A stretch of DNA of 64,000 bases from assembly GCF_023715485.1 (NCBI RefSeq), contig NZ_JAMBOF010000002.1, positions 372,001 to 436,000 of the forward strand, written 5' to 3'. Source of the DNA: Mesobacillus subterraneus. Lineage in GTDB: Bacteria; Bacillota; Bacilli; Bacillales; Cytobacillaceae. Both the position numbers and the translations under genes were made by a program. Shown in pieces: positions 1 through 9,068 of the stretch (position 1 is the first letter of the stretch; each line of letters opens with the position of its first letter). Under the pieces are notes generated by a model, which saw only the letters and a list, made by a program, of their open reading frames with translations, was not told the origin of the DNA and made no database searches.

Positions 1-61
1 TGCGCATGGTTCCCTCATAAGTAACTTCATCATCAGATTTATAAATTTACTATAATTACAG

Positions 62-1504
62 TTAAATAAGACCTGTAACCTTGTAAACTGCAATAATGAT
101 GAATACAGCCAATGTTTTAATAATGGTAATGACAAAAATATCTTTATAAGACTGCTTATGAGTCAGTCCCGTAACAGCAAGCAACGTAATAACCGCTCCG
201 TTGTGTGGAAGTGTATCCATACCGCCGGATGCCATCGAGATGACGCGGTGCATTACCTCTGGCGGAATATTGAACTCAGTGATTGCTTTCATATACGTAT
301 CAGCCATTGCGCTGAGGGCGATTCCCATTCCGCCTGAAGCCGATCCGGTTACACCGGCAAGCGTAGTGGTTGTGACAGCTCCGTTTACAAGCGGGTCAGT
401 GAATGTGCTGGAGATTCCTTTGCTTACAACGGAGAAGCCTGGAAGAGAAGAGATGACCCCGCCGAACCCGTATTCTGCTCCGGTGTTCATCGATGCAAGC
501 AATGCACCGCCGATTGCTGTGTTGACGCCAATTTTGAAGCCGCCTGTAACCTTCTTCCAGTCATATAGAAGTGTAGCCAGAATACCAAGGATCAGCGCCA
601 GTTCAACGGACCAGATTCCGACTACTCCGGATATTTGAACTGTACCGTATGAATCGAGGCCGATTTTGGAAAAATCGAAGCCATTCTGATACCATTTTGG
701 CAGATTCACCGTGAAGAACTTGTTGGCGACTCCTACAAGCACCAATGGCACGAAAGCCATTACTGCTCTTAATGTGCTAGTTTTAGCAGTCATATCAATG
801 CTGTTGATGCCTTCCACGAGCGCATCAGCCTCAGCAGCTGCAGCGGATTCAGCGTTATCAAATCCGTAGAATCCTTCGCCGCGCCTGGCAGCTTTCTTTC
901 GAAGTGTTTCAAGGTAAAGCATACCTAATACGAAGACTAGAATCGCACCAATGATACCGAGTACAGGGGCAGCGTAAATATCTGTCCCAAAAAAGCTGGT
1001 TGGGATAACGTTCTGGATCTGTGGTGTTCCTGGAAGTGCGTCCATCGTAAATGTGAACGCTCCAAGTGCGATTGTTCCCGGAATAAGCCTCTTAGGGATG
1101 TTCGCCTGCCTGAATAAGTTTTTTGCAAAAGGATAGATGGCAAATACGACTACGAACAGGCTCACACCGCTGTATGTTAAAATTGCGCCCATCAGCACGA
1201 TTGCAAGGATTGCGCGGGTGCCGCCGACCAATTTAATGATCGATTTGGCGATTAATTCAGCAATACCTGACATTTCGACTACCTTACCGAAGATCGCACC
1301 AAGCAAGAAAACAGGGAAGTAGTTCTTAATGAAACCGACCATTTTCTCCATGAAGATGTTGCTGAAAAAAGGAAGCACATGGCTTGGGTCAGTCAGCAGC
1401 ACGGCTAGTAATGCAGCGATTGGTGCAAAAAGGATTACTGAATACCCTTTATATGCCGTGAACATCAATAATCCAAGCGCTAAAAGTATAATGAATAGCT
1501 CCAT
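62..1504 (-). CDS. GntP-family permease (organic acid:H+ symporter type)
   Basis: A 480-residue, very hydrophobic protein with about 12 predicted membrane segments and the glycine-rich, small-residue loops of the GntP/gluconate permease family (for example the TGSASGGMG stretch and the late GGMDTLPHNGA segment). It should import a small organic acid or hydroxyacid with protons across the cytoplasmic membrane. The ATG has an AGAGGAC ribosome site. It lies 37 bases downstream of a CoA-transferase on the same strand. That pairing matches the known Bacillus subtilis yxjC-scoAB arrangement, so I infer the substrate is a short-chain or keto acid that is then activated to its CoA ester. The family is clear; the substrate is not visible. 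Confidence 0.87.
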   Translation of the reverse strand: MELFIILLALGLLMFTAYKGYSVILFAPIAALLAVLLTDPSHVLPFFSNIFMEKMVGFIKNYFPVFLLGAIFGKVVEMSGIAELIAKSIIKLVGGTRAILAIVLMGAILTYSGVSLFVVVFAIYPFAKNLFRQANIPKRLIPGTIALGAFTFTMDALPGTPQIQNVIPTSFFGTDIYAAPVLGIIGAILVFVLGMLYLETLRKKAARRGEGFYGFDNAESAAAAEADALVEGINSIDMTAKTSTLRAVMAFVPLVLVGVANKFFTVNLPKWYQNGFDFSKIGLDSYGTVQISGVVGIWSVELALILGILATLLYDWKKVTGGFKIGVNTAIGGALLASMNTGAEYGFGGVISSLPGFSVVSKGISSTFTDPLVNGAVTTTTLAGVTGSASGGMGIALSAMADTYMKAITEFNIPPEVMHRVISMASGGMDTLPHNGAVITLLAVTGLTHKQSYKDIFVITIIKTLAVFIIIAVYKVTGLI

Positions 1505-1541
1505 ATTAGGAAGTCCTCTCTAAAACACAAGTTATGATTTA

Positions 1542-3137
1542 TTAGATTGCTGCAATATTTCTTAAGTGTGTAGGCTTTTCATTCTTCAAGCCCATCGGTT
1601 CATTCATGAAAATCCGGCTATCCATTAACCTTAAGTCTTTGGAAATCAAAGGCCTGAAATTCATTTGGGACAATATATCCTTTTCAAGGTTCACACCAGG
1701 AGCGATTTCTGTAAGAGTCAATCCTTCAGGCCACAGTTCAAATACTGCACGTTCAGTTATATAAATAACCTTTTTCTTGTTTTCTCTGGCCACATCGCCG
1801 CTGAAAGTAATCTGTTCAACGTCTTCAACGAATTTTTTTGCTTTTCCCTCCTGGAGAATTTCAAGCTTTCCGTTAGCTGCCTGCACCTTTAATCCGCCGG
1901 CAGTAAAGGTACCACAAAATGCAATTTGGCTCGCATTTTGGGTAATATTGATGAATCCTCCGCATCCGGCAATTTTAGGACCGAACTTCGAAACGTTAAT
2001 ATTTCCTTTGGCATCACATTGAGCCAGACCCAGGAATGCTGCATCAATGCCACCGCCATCGTAAAAATCAAACATATATGGCTGGTCAATGATTGCCTGC
2101 GGTCCAATTGAGCAGCCGGAATCCAGTCCGCCTGCTGCGGAACCGCCAATTGCACCAGGTTCTAATGTTGGCGTGAACTGTTCATTCACGCCTTCTTCCT
2201 GAAGGACTTTTGCGATAATTTCTGGCACTCCGATTCCATAGTTTAATACTTTTATATCTTCGTTCAATAACATTGCTCCACGGCGAGCAATAACCTTGCG
2301 TTCGTTTAGCGGATAAGTTTGATCTGATTGCTTGTGAATGACATCGCCACGGTAAAAATCCTCATTATGCTGTGTGCCGAATGTTTGCATATGGTTTGCC
2401 GAGTTTTCAACGACAACCACGTAATCTACCAAAATTCCCGGAATAGCGACCAGCTTGGGATCGATCGAACCGTTTTTGACGATTTTTTCTACCTGTACAA
2501 TCACTTTGCCTCCGCTGTTACGCGCATTCATGGCAATAGATAGGATTTCCAGTGTAAGTGGTTCCTTTTCGAAGCTGATGTTACCGTTTTCATCCGCAAC
2601 TGAACCTTTCAGCAGAGCAAAATCAAGTTTCTGTGTTTTATAGGCAAGGTAAGGCTTGCCATCGAATCTGACTTTTTCGACAATCTCCTCTTTAGTCGCT
2701 TCATTCAGCTTACCGCCATCAATTTCAGGATCGACAAACGTTCCAAGGCCGACATGGGTAATCGTGCGCGGCTTGCCAGCAGCCCCGTCACGGAACATCT
2801 GCGAAATGACACCCTGCGGAAGATTATAGGCTTCAATTTTGTCATTGACCACCAACGGCTGGAACTTTGGTGCAAGCCCCATATGCCCGCCGATGATTCT
2901 TTTTACGAGTCCTTCGTGGGCATAATGATTCATGCCGCGGTCCACTCCATCCCCGTTTCCTGCAGCATATAGCAGTGTTAAATTTCTTGGAGACTGGCTT
3001 TCAAGGAATCTATTTTCGACCTCTATATAAATTTCTTCTGCAACACCAACCCCGATAAATCCACCCAGACCAACAACCGCATTGTCAGTGATCAGGCTTG
3101 CTGCTTGTCTTGATGAAATGAATTTTACAGAAGACAC
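1542..3137 (-). CDS. fused acyl-CoA:acetate/3-ketoacid CoA-transferase (YdiF/propionate CoA-transferase type)
   Basis: A 531-residue single-chain family I CoA-transferase. The N-terminal half carries the alpha-type glycine-rich CoA site (VVGLGGFIGVG), and the C-terminal half carries the beta-type catalytic segment TLEPGAIGG, whose Glu (about residue 326) should form the acyl-glutamyl-CoA intermediate. The fused length of about 530 matches YdiF/Pct proteins rather than the two-subunit ScoAB type. It should move CoA between short-chain acyl-CoAs and free acids. I chose the GTG at 3137 because AGAGGTG lies 6 bases upstream; the GTG at 3146 lies within that ribosome site. It is probably cotranscribed with the GntP permease. 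Confidence 0.9.
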   Translation of the reverse strand: MSSVKFISSRQAASLITDNAVVGLGGFIGVGVAEEIYIEVENRFLESQSPRNLTLLYAAGNGDGVDRGMNHYAHEGLVKRIIGGHMGLAPKFQPLVVNDKIEAYNLPQGVISQMFRDGAAGKPRTITHVGLGTFVDPEIDGGKLNEATKEEIVEKVRFDGKPYLAYKTQKLDFALLKGSVADENGNISFEKEPLTLEILSIAMNARNSGGKVIVQVEKIVKNGSIDPKLVAIPGILVDYVVVVENSANHMQTFGTQHNEDFYRGDVIHKQSDQTYPLNERKVIARRGAMLLNEDIKVLNYGIGVPEIIAKVLQEEGVNEQFTPTLEPGAIGGSAAGGLDSGCSIGPQAIIDQPYMFDFYDGGGIDAAFLGLAQCDAKGNINVSKFGPKIAGCGGFINITQNASQIAFCGTFTAGGLKVQAANGKLEILQEGKAKKFVEDVEQITFSGDVARENKKKVIYITERAVFELWPEGLTLTEIAPGVNLEKDILSQMNFRPLISKDLRLMDSRIFMNEPMGLKNEKPTHLRNIAAI

Positions 3138-3240
3138 TTTAAACACCTCTTTTGCTGTACTCTAATTATGTTTTATATGGTTATAATGCCCCTCACCTTT
3201 AGTAAAAGCGGTCTATGAAAGAGTCTAACTCAACAATCAA

Positions 3241-3262
3241 TAAGAGATTTAATAATCTCTTA
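3241..3262. promoter_or_regulatory. inverted repeat upstream of CoA-transferase
   Basis: Perfect 9-base arms (TAAGAGATT / AATCTCTTA) around a TAAT loop, about 105 bases upstream of the CoA-transferase start. There is no U-tract, so an operator is more likely than a terminator. The regulator is unknown. The remainder of 3138-3398 is AT-rich with no credible ORF or riboswitch. Confidence 0.35.
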
Positions 3263-3398
3263 AGAAGTTTTGGATATTAAAACTAATGCTGATGGCCTTC
3301 ACAAATGTTTCTAGTGGGTAACGACTGTATTAAACCGTTAAAAATCTTTTTAGGGAAAAATAATACAGAAGATACCTTCTTTAATTAAAATATTTTAA

Positions 3399-3439
3399 AA
3401 AGGCCCCTTACAAACTATCATAGATTGTAAGGGGCCTTT
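3399..3439 (-). terminator. terminator at the 3' end of the polysaccharide operon
   Basis: A 15-base perfect stem (AAAGGCCCCTTACAA and its complement) with a short loop, followed on the minus strand by T-rich sequence. It lies 45 bases beyond the rmlB stop codon and closes the long minus-strand operon. Confidence 0.92.
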
Positions 3440-3483
3440 ACATATAATCGTTAAGTAGTTACAGAGTTATAAGAACTGCCATA

Positions 3484-4500
3484 CTATAATTTATACTGTT
3501 TATTAAAATATTGTTGATATTCACCACTTATAATTTGTTCCCACCACCATTGGTTTTCCAAGTACCAATTAATAGTTTGAGCAATACCCGTTTCAAATGT
3601 ATAAGTAGGTTTCCAGCCTAATTGTTCTAATTTAGTTGGATCAATTGCATAACGCTTATCATGACCTAAACGATCGGTTACAAACTCAATTAAATCCTCA
3701 GATTTATCCAGAGTCTTTATAATTGTTTGAACAACTTCTAAATTAGTACGCTCGTTATGACCACCAACATTATATACTTCTCCATTTACTCCCTCATGCA
3801 TGACTAAATCAATAGCTGAACAGTGGTCCAGTACATGTAACCAGTCTCTTATATTCTTTCCATCACCATATACAGGTACTTTTTCATTGTTTAACACACG
3901 AGAAATAGTTAATGGTATTAATTTTTCTGGGAAGTGATATGGTCCATAGTTGTTTGAACAACGGGTAATATTCATCGGCATACCGAAAGTTTCATGGTAC
4001 GCTCTCACCAATAAGTCCGATGAAGCCTTACTAGCACTATATGGGCTGTTTGGTTGGAGTGGCGTCTCTTCAGTAAAGAAAGTTGTAGGGTCAAAGTCCA
4101 GCTCACCGTATACTTCGTCTGTAGATACATGAACAAACTTTGAAACCTTGTATTCCTTTGCCGCGTCCAATAGAACCTGTGTCCCTAGTACATTTGTTTG
4201 AACAAAGATTCCTGGTTCTGTAATGGAGCGATCAACGTGACTCTCTGCAGCAAAGTGTGCTACAAAATCAAATTTCTCTTTATCAAATAGTCTCATCATT
4301 ACTTCTCTATCGGCAATATCAGCCTTCTCAAAGTGGTAATTTTCTTTTTCTTCAATATTCTTGTGTTTTGTTAAATCAGCAGCATAAGTCAATAAATCAA
4401 GATTATAAATTTGATATTCTGGATATTTGTTCACCATGTACTGAACAAAGTTTCCTCCAATAAAACCTGCTCCTCCGGTTACAAGAACTTTCTTCATCAC
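3484..4500 (-). CDS. rmlB: dTDP-glucose 4,6-dehydratase
   Basis: A 338-residue extended SDR enzyme that converts dTDP-glucose to dTDP-4-keto-6-deoxyglucose, the second step of dTDP-L-rhamnose synthesis. Visible features are the NAD-binding GGAGFIGG near the N-terminus, the STDEVYG segment with the dehydratase-specific Asp-Glu, and the catalytic YSASK (YxxxK). Length and motif order match RmlB. It is the last gene of the operon and directly abuts rmlD; the rmlACDB set is complete here. The two Met codons at the start (4500 and 4497) are equivalent in practice. Confidence 0.97.
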   Translation of the reverse strand: MMKKVLVTGGAGFIGGNFVQYMVNKYPEYQIYNLDLLTYAADLTKHKNIEEKENYHFEKADIADREVMMRLFDKEKFDFVAHFAAESHVDRSITEPGIFVQTNVLGTQVLLDAAKEYKVSKFVHVSTDEVYGELDFDPTTFFTEETPLQPNSPYSASKASSDLLVRAYHETFGMPMNITRCSNNYGPYHFPEKLIPLTISRVLNNEKVPVYGDGKNIRDWLHVLDHCSAIDLVMHEGVNGEVYNVGGHNERTNLEVVQTIIKTLDKSEDLIEFVTDRLGHDKRYAIDPTKLEQLGWKPTYTFETGIAQTINWYLENQWWWEQIISGEYQQYFNKQYKL

Positions 4501-5355
4501 CTATTTCACCTCTTCTGCTAGTTCCTTTAAATAACGTGCTACTGCATCATGCCAATCTGATAAAGGTTCAAAACCAGCATCTAAAAGGTTCTGCTTCGAC
4601 ATCCTTGAATTCTTTGGTCTCTCCGCACGAGTGGGATAGTCCTCTGTTGATATACCTTTAACTTCTATACTCTTACCAGCTTGTTTAAAAATTTCTCTAG
4701 CAAACTCGGCCCAGTTACAGAATCCTTCATTGGATGCATGATATATACCATACTTATCAGTTTTAGCCATTTGAATTAGCAGCTTTGCGAGGTCAGCTGT
4801 ATATGTTGGCGAGCCATATTGATCGCTCACAACATTCAACTGATTACGTGATTCAGCCAAACGGAGCATCGTTTTGATAAAGTTATTGCCATTGATGCCA
4901 AAAACCCACGATATCCGTACAATGAACCACTTATCTAAAAGTTGCTTAACAATGTTTTCGCCTTCAAATTTAGTTTGTCCATAATAGCCAATTGGATTTG
5001 GGCTATCTGTCTCTTTAAAAGGAATGTCATCCTGACCATCGAAGACATAATCCGTACTGATATAGATAAACTTAGCATCTAGCTGATGAGCAGCAGTCGC
5101 CAAGTATCTTGTCCCATTAACATTTACATTCCAGCAGGTTTCCTGATCATCTTCAGCCTTATCAACAGCTGTATAGGCAGCACAGTGAATAATGGCATCT
5201 GGCTTTAAAATTCCCACATAATTCTTAACCGCTTGTTCATCGGTAATGTCTAAATCTGAACTAGTTGTGCCGACCATCTCTAAACCATGTCTCTTGCCTT
5301 CTCTTACAACATCATATCCTAGCTGGCCATTATACCCTGTTACCAATATCCTCAT
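4501..5355 (-). CDS. rmlD: dTDP-4-dehydrorhamnose reductase
   Basis: A 284-residue SDR protein that reduces dTDP-4-keto-L-rhamnose to dTDP-L-rhamnose, the last step of the pathway. It has the N-terminal nucleotide-binding GYNGQLG, the family segment STDYVFDG, and the catalytic YYGQTK (YxxxK). Its ATG overlaps the rmlC stop codon, and its end abuts rmlB, so translation is probably coupled. Length is normal for RmlD. Confidence 0.97.
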   Translation of the reverse strand: MRILVTGYNGQLGYDVVREGKRHGLEMVGTTSSDLDITDEQAVKNYVGILKPDAIIHCAAYTAVDKAEDDQETCWNVNVNGTRYLATAAHQLDAKFIYISTDYVFDGQDDIPFKETDSPNPIGYYGQTKFEGENIVKQLLDKWFIVRISWVFGINGNNFIKTMLRLAESRNQLNVVSDQYGSPTYTADLAKLLIQMAKTDKYGIYHASNEGFCNWAEFAREIFKQAGKSIEVKGISTEDYPTRAERPKNSRMSKQNLLDAGFEPLSDWHDAVARYLKELAEEVK

Positions 5356-5921
5356 TATTTCTGATCCTCATAGATAAAGTTACTTTCAGCATTCTTTAAA
5401 AGAGGAGCATTTTCATCTTTGGCTGAAAGTACAGGTTGAATATCCATCGGCCATTCTATAGCGATAGTGAGATCATTCCACAGAATCCCTCTGTCACAAT
5501 CTGGAGCATATAACTCGTCAACTTTGTACTGAACCTCAACATCTTCAGTCAGTGTCATAAATCCATGTGCAAAGCCTTTCGGAACAAGCAATTGCTTTTT
5601 ATTATCAGCACTTAATTCAACTCCAACCCACTTACCGTATGTTGGGCTTCCTTTTCGGATATCTACGGCTACATCAAAAATTGTTCCTTTTGTACAACGA
5701 ACCAGCTTGGTCTGTGCCTTGGGATTTAATTGATAGTGTAAACCCCTTAGTGTTCCTTTTGTTGCAGAAAATGAATGGTTATCCTGGGCAAAACTAATAT
5801 CAAAACCGAGTTCTTTTAACCACGTCTGACTAAAGGTTTCCATGAACCACCCTCGATTATCTCCATAAATTGAAGGCTCTATAATAATCACATCTTTTAT
5901 TTCTGTTTGTATAAACTTCAC
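5355..5921 (-). CDS. rmlC: dTDP-4-dehydrorhamnose 3,5-epimerase
   Basis: A 188-residue cupin-fold epimerase acting between RmlB and RmlD. It shows the RmlC signature LRGLHYQ (with the catalytic His), the RCTKGTIFDVAVDIRKGSPT strand pair, and the conserved ELYAP segment near the substrate pocket. Length is typical (about 180-190). It sits 19 bases after rmlA in the operon and overlaps the start of rmlD by one base. Confidence 0.97.
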   Translation of the reverse strand: MKFIQTEIKDVIIIEPSIYGDNRGWFMETFSQTWLKELGFDISFAQDNHSFSATKGTLRGLHYQLNPKAQTKLVRCTKGTIFDVAVDIRKGSPTYGKWVGVELSADNKKQLLVPKGFAHGFMTLTEDVEVQYKVDELYAPDCDRGILWNDLTIAIEWPMDIQPVLSAKDENAPLLKNAESNFIYEDQK

Positions 5922-5940
5922 TTATTAAACACCTTCTAAA

Positions 5941-6822
5941 TTAATATCTTATATCGCCGTTAGCTACCTTCATCAAATATTGTCCGTAACTAGTCTTATT
6001 TAACTTTTCACCGCACTCCCACAATTGATCTTTATTAATCCAACCATTGATGTAGGCGATTTCTTCAGGAGCAGCAATTTTAATTCCTTGGTGCTCTTCT
6101 ACTGTTCGTACAAAATTAGTTGCATCTACTAAACTTTGATGAGTCCCCGTATCCAACCAGGTATAACCTCGTCCTAATAAACACACTTCCAATTCACCCA
6201 TATTTAGATAAGCTTCATTAATAGATGTAATTTCTAACTCGCCACGTGCTGAGGGCTTTACATTCTTTGCGATTTCTACAACACGTTTATCATAAAAATA
6301 AAGCCCTGTAATAGCATAATTAGATTTAGGCACTTTAGGCTTTTCCACAACACTTAGTACTTTTCCATCTTCATCAAACTCAACTACACCAAAACGTTCA
6401 GGATCAGGCACGTGATAACCAAATACCGTTGCACCATGCTTTTTATCAGCAGCATTTTGCAAAAGCTTGCGCAAACCACTACCATAGTAAATATTATCAC
6501 CTAGAACCATTGCTACTGACTCTTCTCCAATAAATTCCGAGCCTAAAATAAATGCCTGGGCTAAACCGTCAGGCCTTGGTTGTACTTTATATTGAAGAGA
6601 AATTCCAAATTGCGAACCATCCCCAAGTAAGTTTTCAAACCTCGAAGTATCTTCAGGGGTAGAGATGATTAATATTTCTTTAATCCCTGCTAACATCAGT
6701 GTTGACAATGGATAATAAATCATTGGCTTATCATAAATTGGCAATAACTGCTTACTCGTAACCATGGTTAAAGGATAAAGACGTGTTCCACTACCTCCAG
6801 CTAAAATAATTCCTTTCATCAT
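5941..6822 (-). CDS. rmlA: glucose-1-phosphate thymidylyltransferase
   Basis: A 293-residue nucleotidyltransferase that makes dTDP-glucose from dTTP and glucose-1-phosphate and commits flux to rhamnose. The N-terminal [11 protein letters not shown] signature, the [12 protein letters not shown] helix, the GDNIYYG metal-binding segment and VEKPK are all present. Length is typical of RmlA. The ribosome site TAGGAGTG lies just before ATGATG, immediately after a hairpin that overlaps the manC stop codon. Confidence 0.97.
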   Translation of the reverse strand: MMKGIILAGGSGTRLYPLTMVTSKQLLPIYDKPMIYYPLSTLMLAGIKEILIISTPEDTSRFENLLGDGSQFGISLQYKVQPRPDGLAQAFILGSEFIGEESVAMVLGDNIYYGSGLRKLLQNAADKKHGATVFGYHVPDPERFGVVEFDEDGKVLSVVEKPKVPKSNYAITGLYFYDKRVVEIAKNVKPSARGELEITSINEAYLNMGELEVCLLGRGYTWLDTGTHQSLVDATNFVRTVEEHQGIKIAAPEEIAYINGWINKDQLWECGEKLNKTSYGQYLMKVANGDIRY

Positions 6823-6832
6823 ATTACACTCC

Positions 6833-6859
6833 TAAAAACCTTTGGGAGTCCCAACGGTT
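6833..6859 (-). terminator. terminator-like hairpin between manC and rmlA
   Basis: On the minus strand AACC-TTGGG pairs with CCCAA-GGTT around a 3-base loop with one internal mismatch, followed at once by TTTTT. It overlaps the manC stop codon and ends about 10 bases before the rmlA start. It could be a weak intrinsic terminator or attenuator within the operon. Confidence 0.5.
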
Positions 6860-8237
6860 AGTTTTTTATGCTATAACAGTGTTCCTCAATCTTATTCCAA
6901 TCCAGAAAAACTCTTACGATATCTTCCTCGATTAGTTCCGTTCCACTTTGTACTTCAATAAATTCCAACTCCGTGAAGGCCTTCAGAGCATGATGATCGC
7001 GAATATCAACCTGCAGTACATCACCTGCTCGTACAACACGTAAGCGGCCATTTAATGCAAAAACACCTTCGCCTTTTACAATTGTCCATACTTCCCGACG
7101 CTTTTGATGAAATTGATAACTTAAATTCTTCCCAGCATTAATTCCAATACGTTTGGTTAGTATTTCATTTCCATCTTCAAACTTTGTATGGTCCAAAACT
7201 CGATACCATCCCCAACGCCTTTCCTCATACATGGGACGATTATCAAAGTCTCCTACTAATTCCTTAATACGTGGACTAGCATCCTTATTACTAACTAAAA
7301 TTCCATCAGGACTCGCAGCAACCACAATATTAGAAAGACCCAGAACAGTAACTGGTATATCTAATTCATTTATTAGATGAGCATCTTTGCTATCTTTACT
7401 TATTATACCTTTACCAATTTGGCTAGTAGCCATTTCTTCTGTCAGAGTGTTCCAGGTGCCTAAATCTTTCCAATACCCGTTGTAAGGTAAAACACATATT
7501 TTTTCAGTCTTTTCAACAACTTCATAGTCGAAACTTATTTTTGGAAGTTCATCATATTTTTTTAACAATTCATCGTACTGGATAGGAAAACCCTTTTTTT
7601 CTAAATAGTTAATGATGAATTTTAGTTTAAAAGAAAAAACTCCACAATTCCACAGTGATCCATTTTCAATAAGATTTTCAGCCTCCTCCTCAGAAGGTTT
7701 CTCGGTGAATTTTTTAACAGGCAGATAATCACCCTTTTTGTCAAAATTACTTTCGGGAACTATATAGCCATATTTCGAAGAAGGATAAGTAGGTGTTACT
7801 CCTATTAGGGCAATGTCTGCCTCACCCTCTTTTATCACCTGTTCAAGGTCTTTAACCCTTTGAAAGAATTCGTTTTCCACATAAGGATCAACTGGTAATA
7901 TCGCTACTACTTCATTTAAATCCGCTGATTTTATACTATATAAATAACTAGCAGCTAGAGCAATAGCAGGGAATGTATCACGACGACTAGGCTCGATAAT
8001 TAAATCTGCCTGATTATTAAGCTGGTTTTGTATTATATCCACTTGAGATTTACTAGTAGCAATCACTGTTGAGTTAGATAATCCAGTTTCACCTAATTGC
8101 CCCCAAACACGTTGTACCATTGAATTTAAAATACCTTTTTGGTTTTCTAGAATTTTTAGGAATTGTTTTGACCGAGCATCATTTGATAGAGGCCAAAGGC
8201 GCTTCCCTGAACCTCCTGATAATAATACCAATTTCAT
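6858..8237 (-). CDS. manC: mannose-1-phosphate guanylyltransferase / mannose-6-phosphate isomerase
   Basis: A 459-residue bifunctional protein. The N-terminal transferase domain (about 1-280) starts LSGGSGKRLWPLS and contains the FTEKPS segment; it makes GDP-mannose. The C-terminal cupin domain (about 345-455) contains GKNLSYQFHQKRREVW, the type II phosphomannose isomerase signature. No manB, gmd or fcl is visible nearby, so GDP-mannose itself is probably the product used, by one of the neighbouring glycosyltransferases. The ribosome site is AGAGGTG. Confidence 0.93.
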   Translation of the reverse strand: MKLVLLSGGSGKRLWPLSNDARSKQFLKILENQKGILNSMVQRVWGQLGETGLSNSTVIATSKSQVDIIQNQLNNQADLIIEPSRRDTFPAIALAASYLYSIKSADLNEVVAILPVDPYVENEFFQRVKDLEQVIKEGEADIALIGVTPTYPSSKYGYIVPESNFDKKGDYLPVKKFTEKPSEEEAENLIENGSLWNCGVFSFKLKFIINYLEKKGFPIQYDELLKKYDELPKISFDYEVVEKTEKICVLPYNGYWKDLGTWNTLTEEMATSQIGKGIISKDSKDAHLINELDIPVTVLGLSNIVVAASPDGILVSNKDASPRIKELVGDFDNRPMYEERRWGWYRVLDHTKFEDGNEILTKRIGINAGKNLSYQFHQKRREVWTIVKGEGVFALNGRLRVVRAGDVLQVDIRDHHALKAFTELEFIEVQSGTELIEEDIVRVFLDWNKIEEHCYSIKN

Positions 8238-8297
8238 AATATCTTCACCTCTTTGTTAAACTTTCCACATGACATCTTGTTTGCAGAACATGGAGAA

Positions 8298-9065
8298 TTA
8301 TTTGTCATCCTTTTTTAGTAGCTCTTTTAATAAAAGAGTAAGAAAATAGGCATCATTTATAAAATACCTTCTAAACATTCTTTTAGGTTCTTGTAAAAAT
8401 CGATAAAACCATTCAAGCCCAAATTTTTGCATCCAAAGAGGAGCCCTTTTTATAGTTCCAGCTAAAAAATCGATGGCAGCACCTACTTGCATTGAAATAG
8501 GAACATTGAGCCGATATAAATTATCAAAGATAAATAATTCTCCCTTCGGAGAACCTAAAGATACTAATAAAATATCTGGTGAGAACTCATTAATTTTCTT
8601 TACTCCTAACTCTATTGCATTTAAGTCCCTATCAAATCCAAACGGGGGCGAATAATACCCAATTTTAAATGTATAGTTATTTTCATTTTGAAGCTTTTTA
8701 ATTGCTAATTCAGGTACTCCATCCTTTGATCCAAATATAAACACCTTAAATGTTCTTTTTTCAGCCAGTTTTAAAACCTCAGGAACTAAATCAGCTCCAG
8801 AAACTTTCTCTTTTAAAGGCTTTCTTAATATTTTTGAGGCAAAATATATAGGTGCTCCATCGACTAATGTAATAGAAGCCTTTTGGTACTTTGAATAAAA
8901 ATCAGTATTTTTGGATAAATTGACTAAATGATCAACATTTGGAGTAACTAAAACCGATTTACCATTTTTGTTTTTATTAAAATCTATTTGTTTTTCTATC
9001 AAGTTGATAGCTTCTTGCATTGTAAGGTTATCAAAGTTCACTCCAAATAATCTACGCACTTCCAA
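8298..9065 (-). CDS. WecG/TagA/CpsF-family glycosyltransferase (GT26)
   Basis: A 255-residue protein with the GT26 landmarks: TPNVDHLV near residue 40 (catalytic Asp), VSLGSPKGELF in place of the common GxPKQE, and the C-terminal GLEWFYRFLQEPKRMFRRY signature. Family members transfer ManNAc or related sugars to a lipid-linked acceptor early in teichoic acid or capsule repeat assembly. The chosen start is TTG (AGGAATGG 7 bases upstream); a GTG two codons further in is an alternative. It begins 3 bases after the GT4 stop codon. The exact donor cannot be read from sequence. Confidence 0.88.
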   Translation of the reverse strand: MEVRRLFGVNFDNLTMQEAINLIEKQIDFNKNKNGKSVLVTPNVDHLVNLSKNTDFYSKYQKASITLVDGAPIYFASKILRKPLKEKVSGADLVPEVLKLAEKRTFKVFIFGSKDGVPELAIKKLQNENNYTFKIGYYSPPFGFDRDLNAIELGVKKINEFSPDILLVSLGSPKGELFIFDNLYRLNVPISMQVGAAIDFLAGTIKRAPLWMQKFGLEWFYRFLQEPKRMFRRYFINDAYFLTLLLKELLKKDDK

Positions 9066-9068
9066 GTA

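Noticed and set aside
1-61. sequence left of the permease gene
   Set aside because: Too short to interpret; no stem with T-run or ORF is visible, so nothing is annotated.
3208-3290. possible cre (CcpA) site around GTAAAAGCGGTCTATGA and a 22-codon plus-strand ORF before the CoA-transferase
   Set aside because: The cre match has at least three mismatches in fixed positions, and the ORF has no ribosome site.
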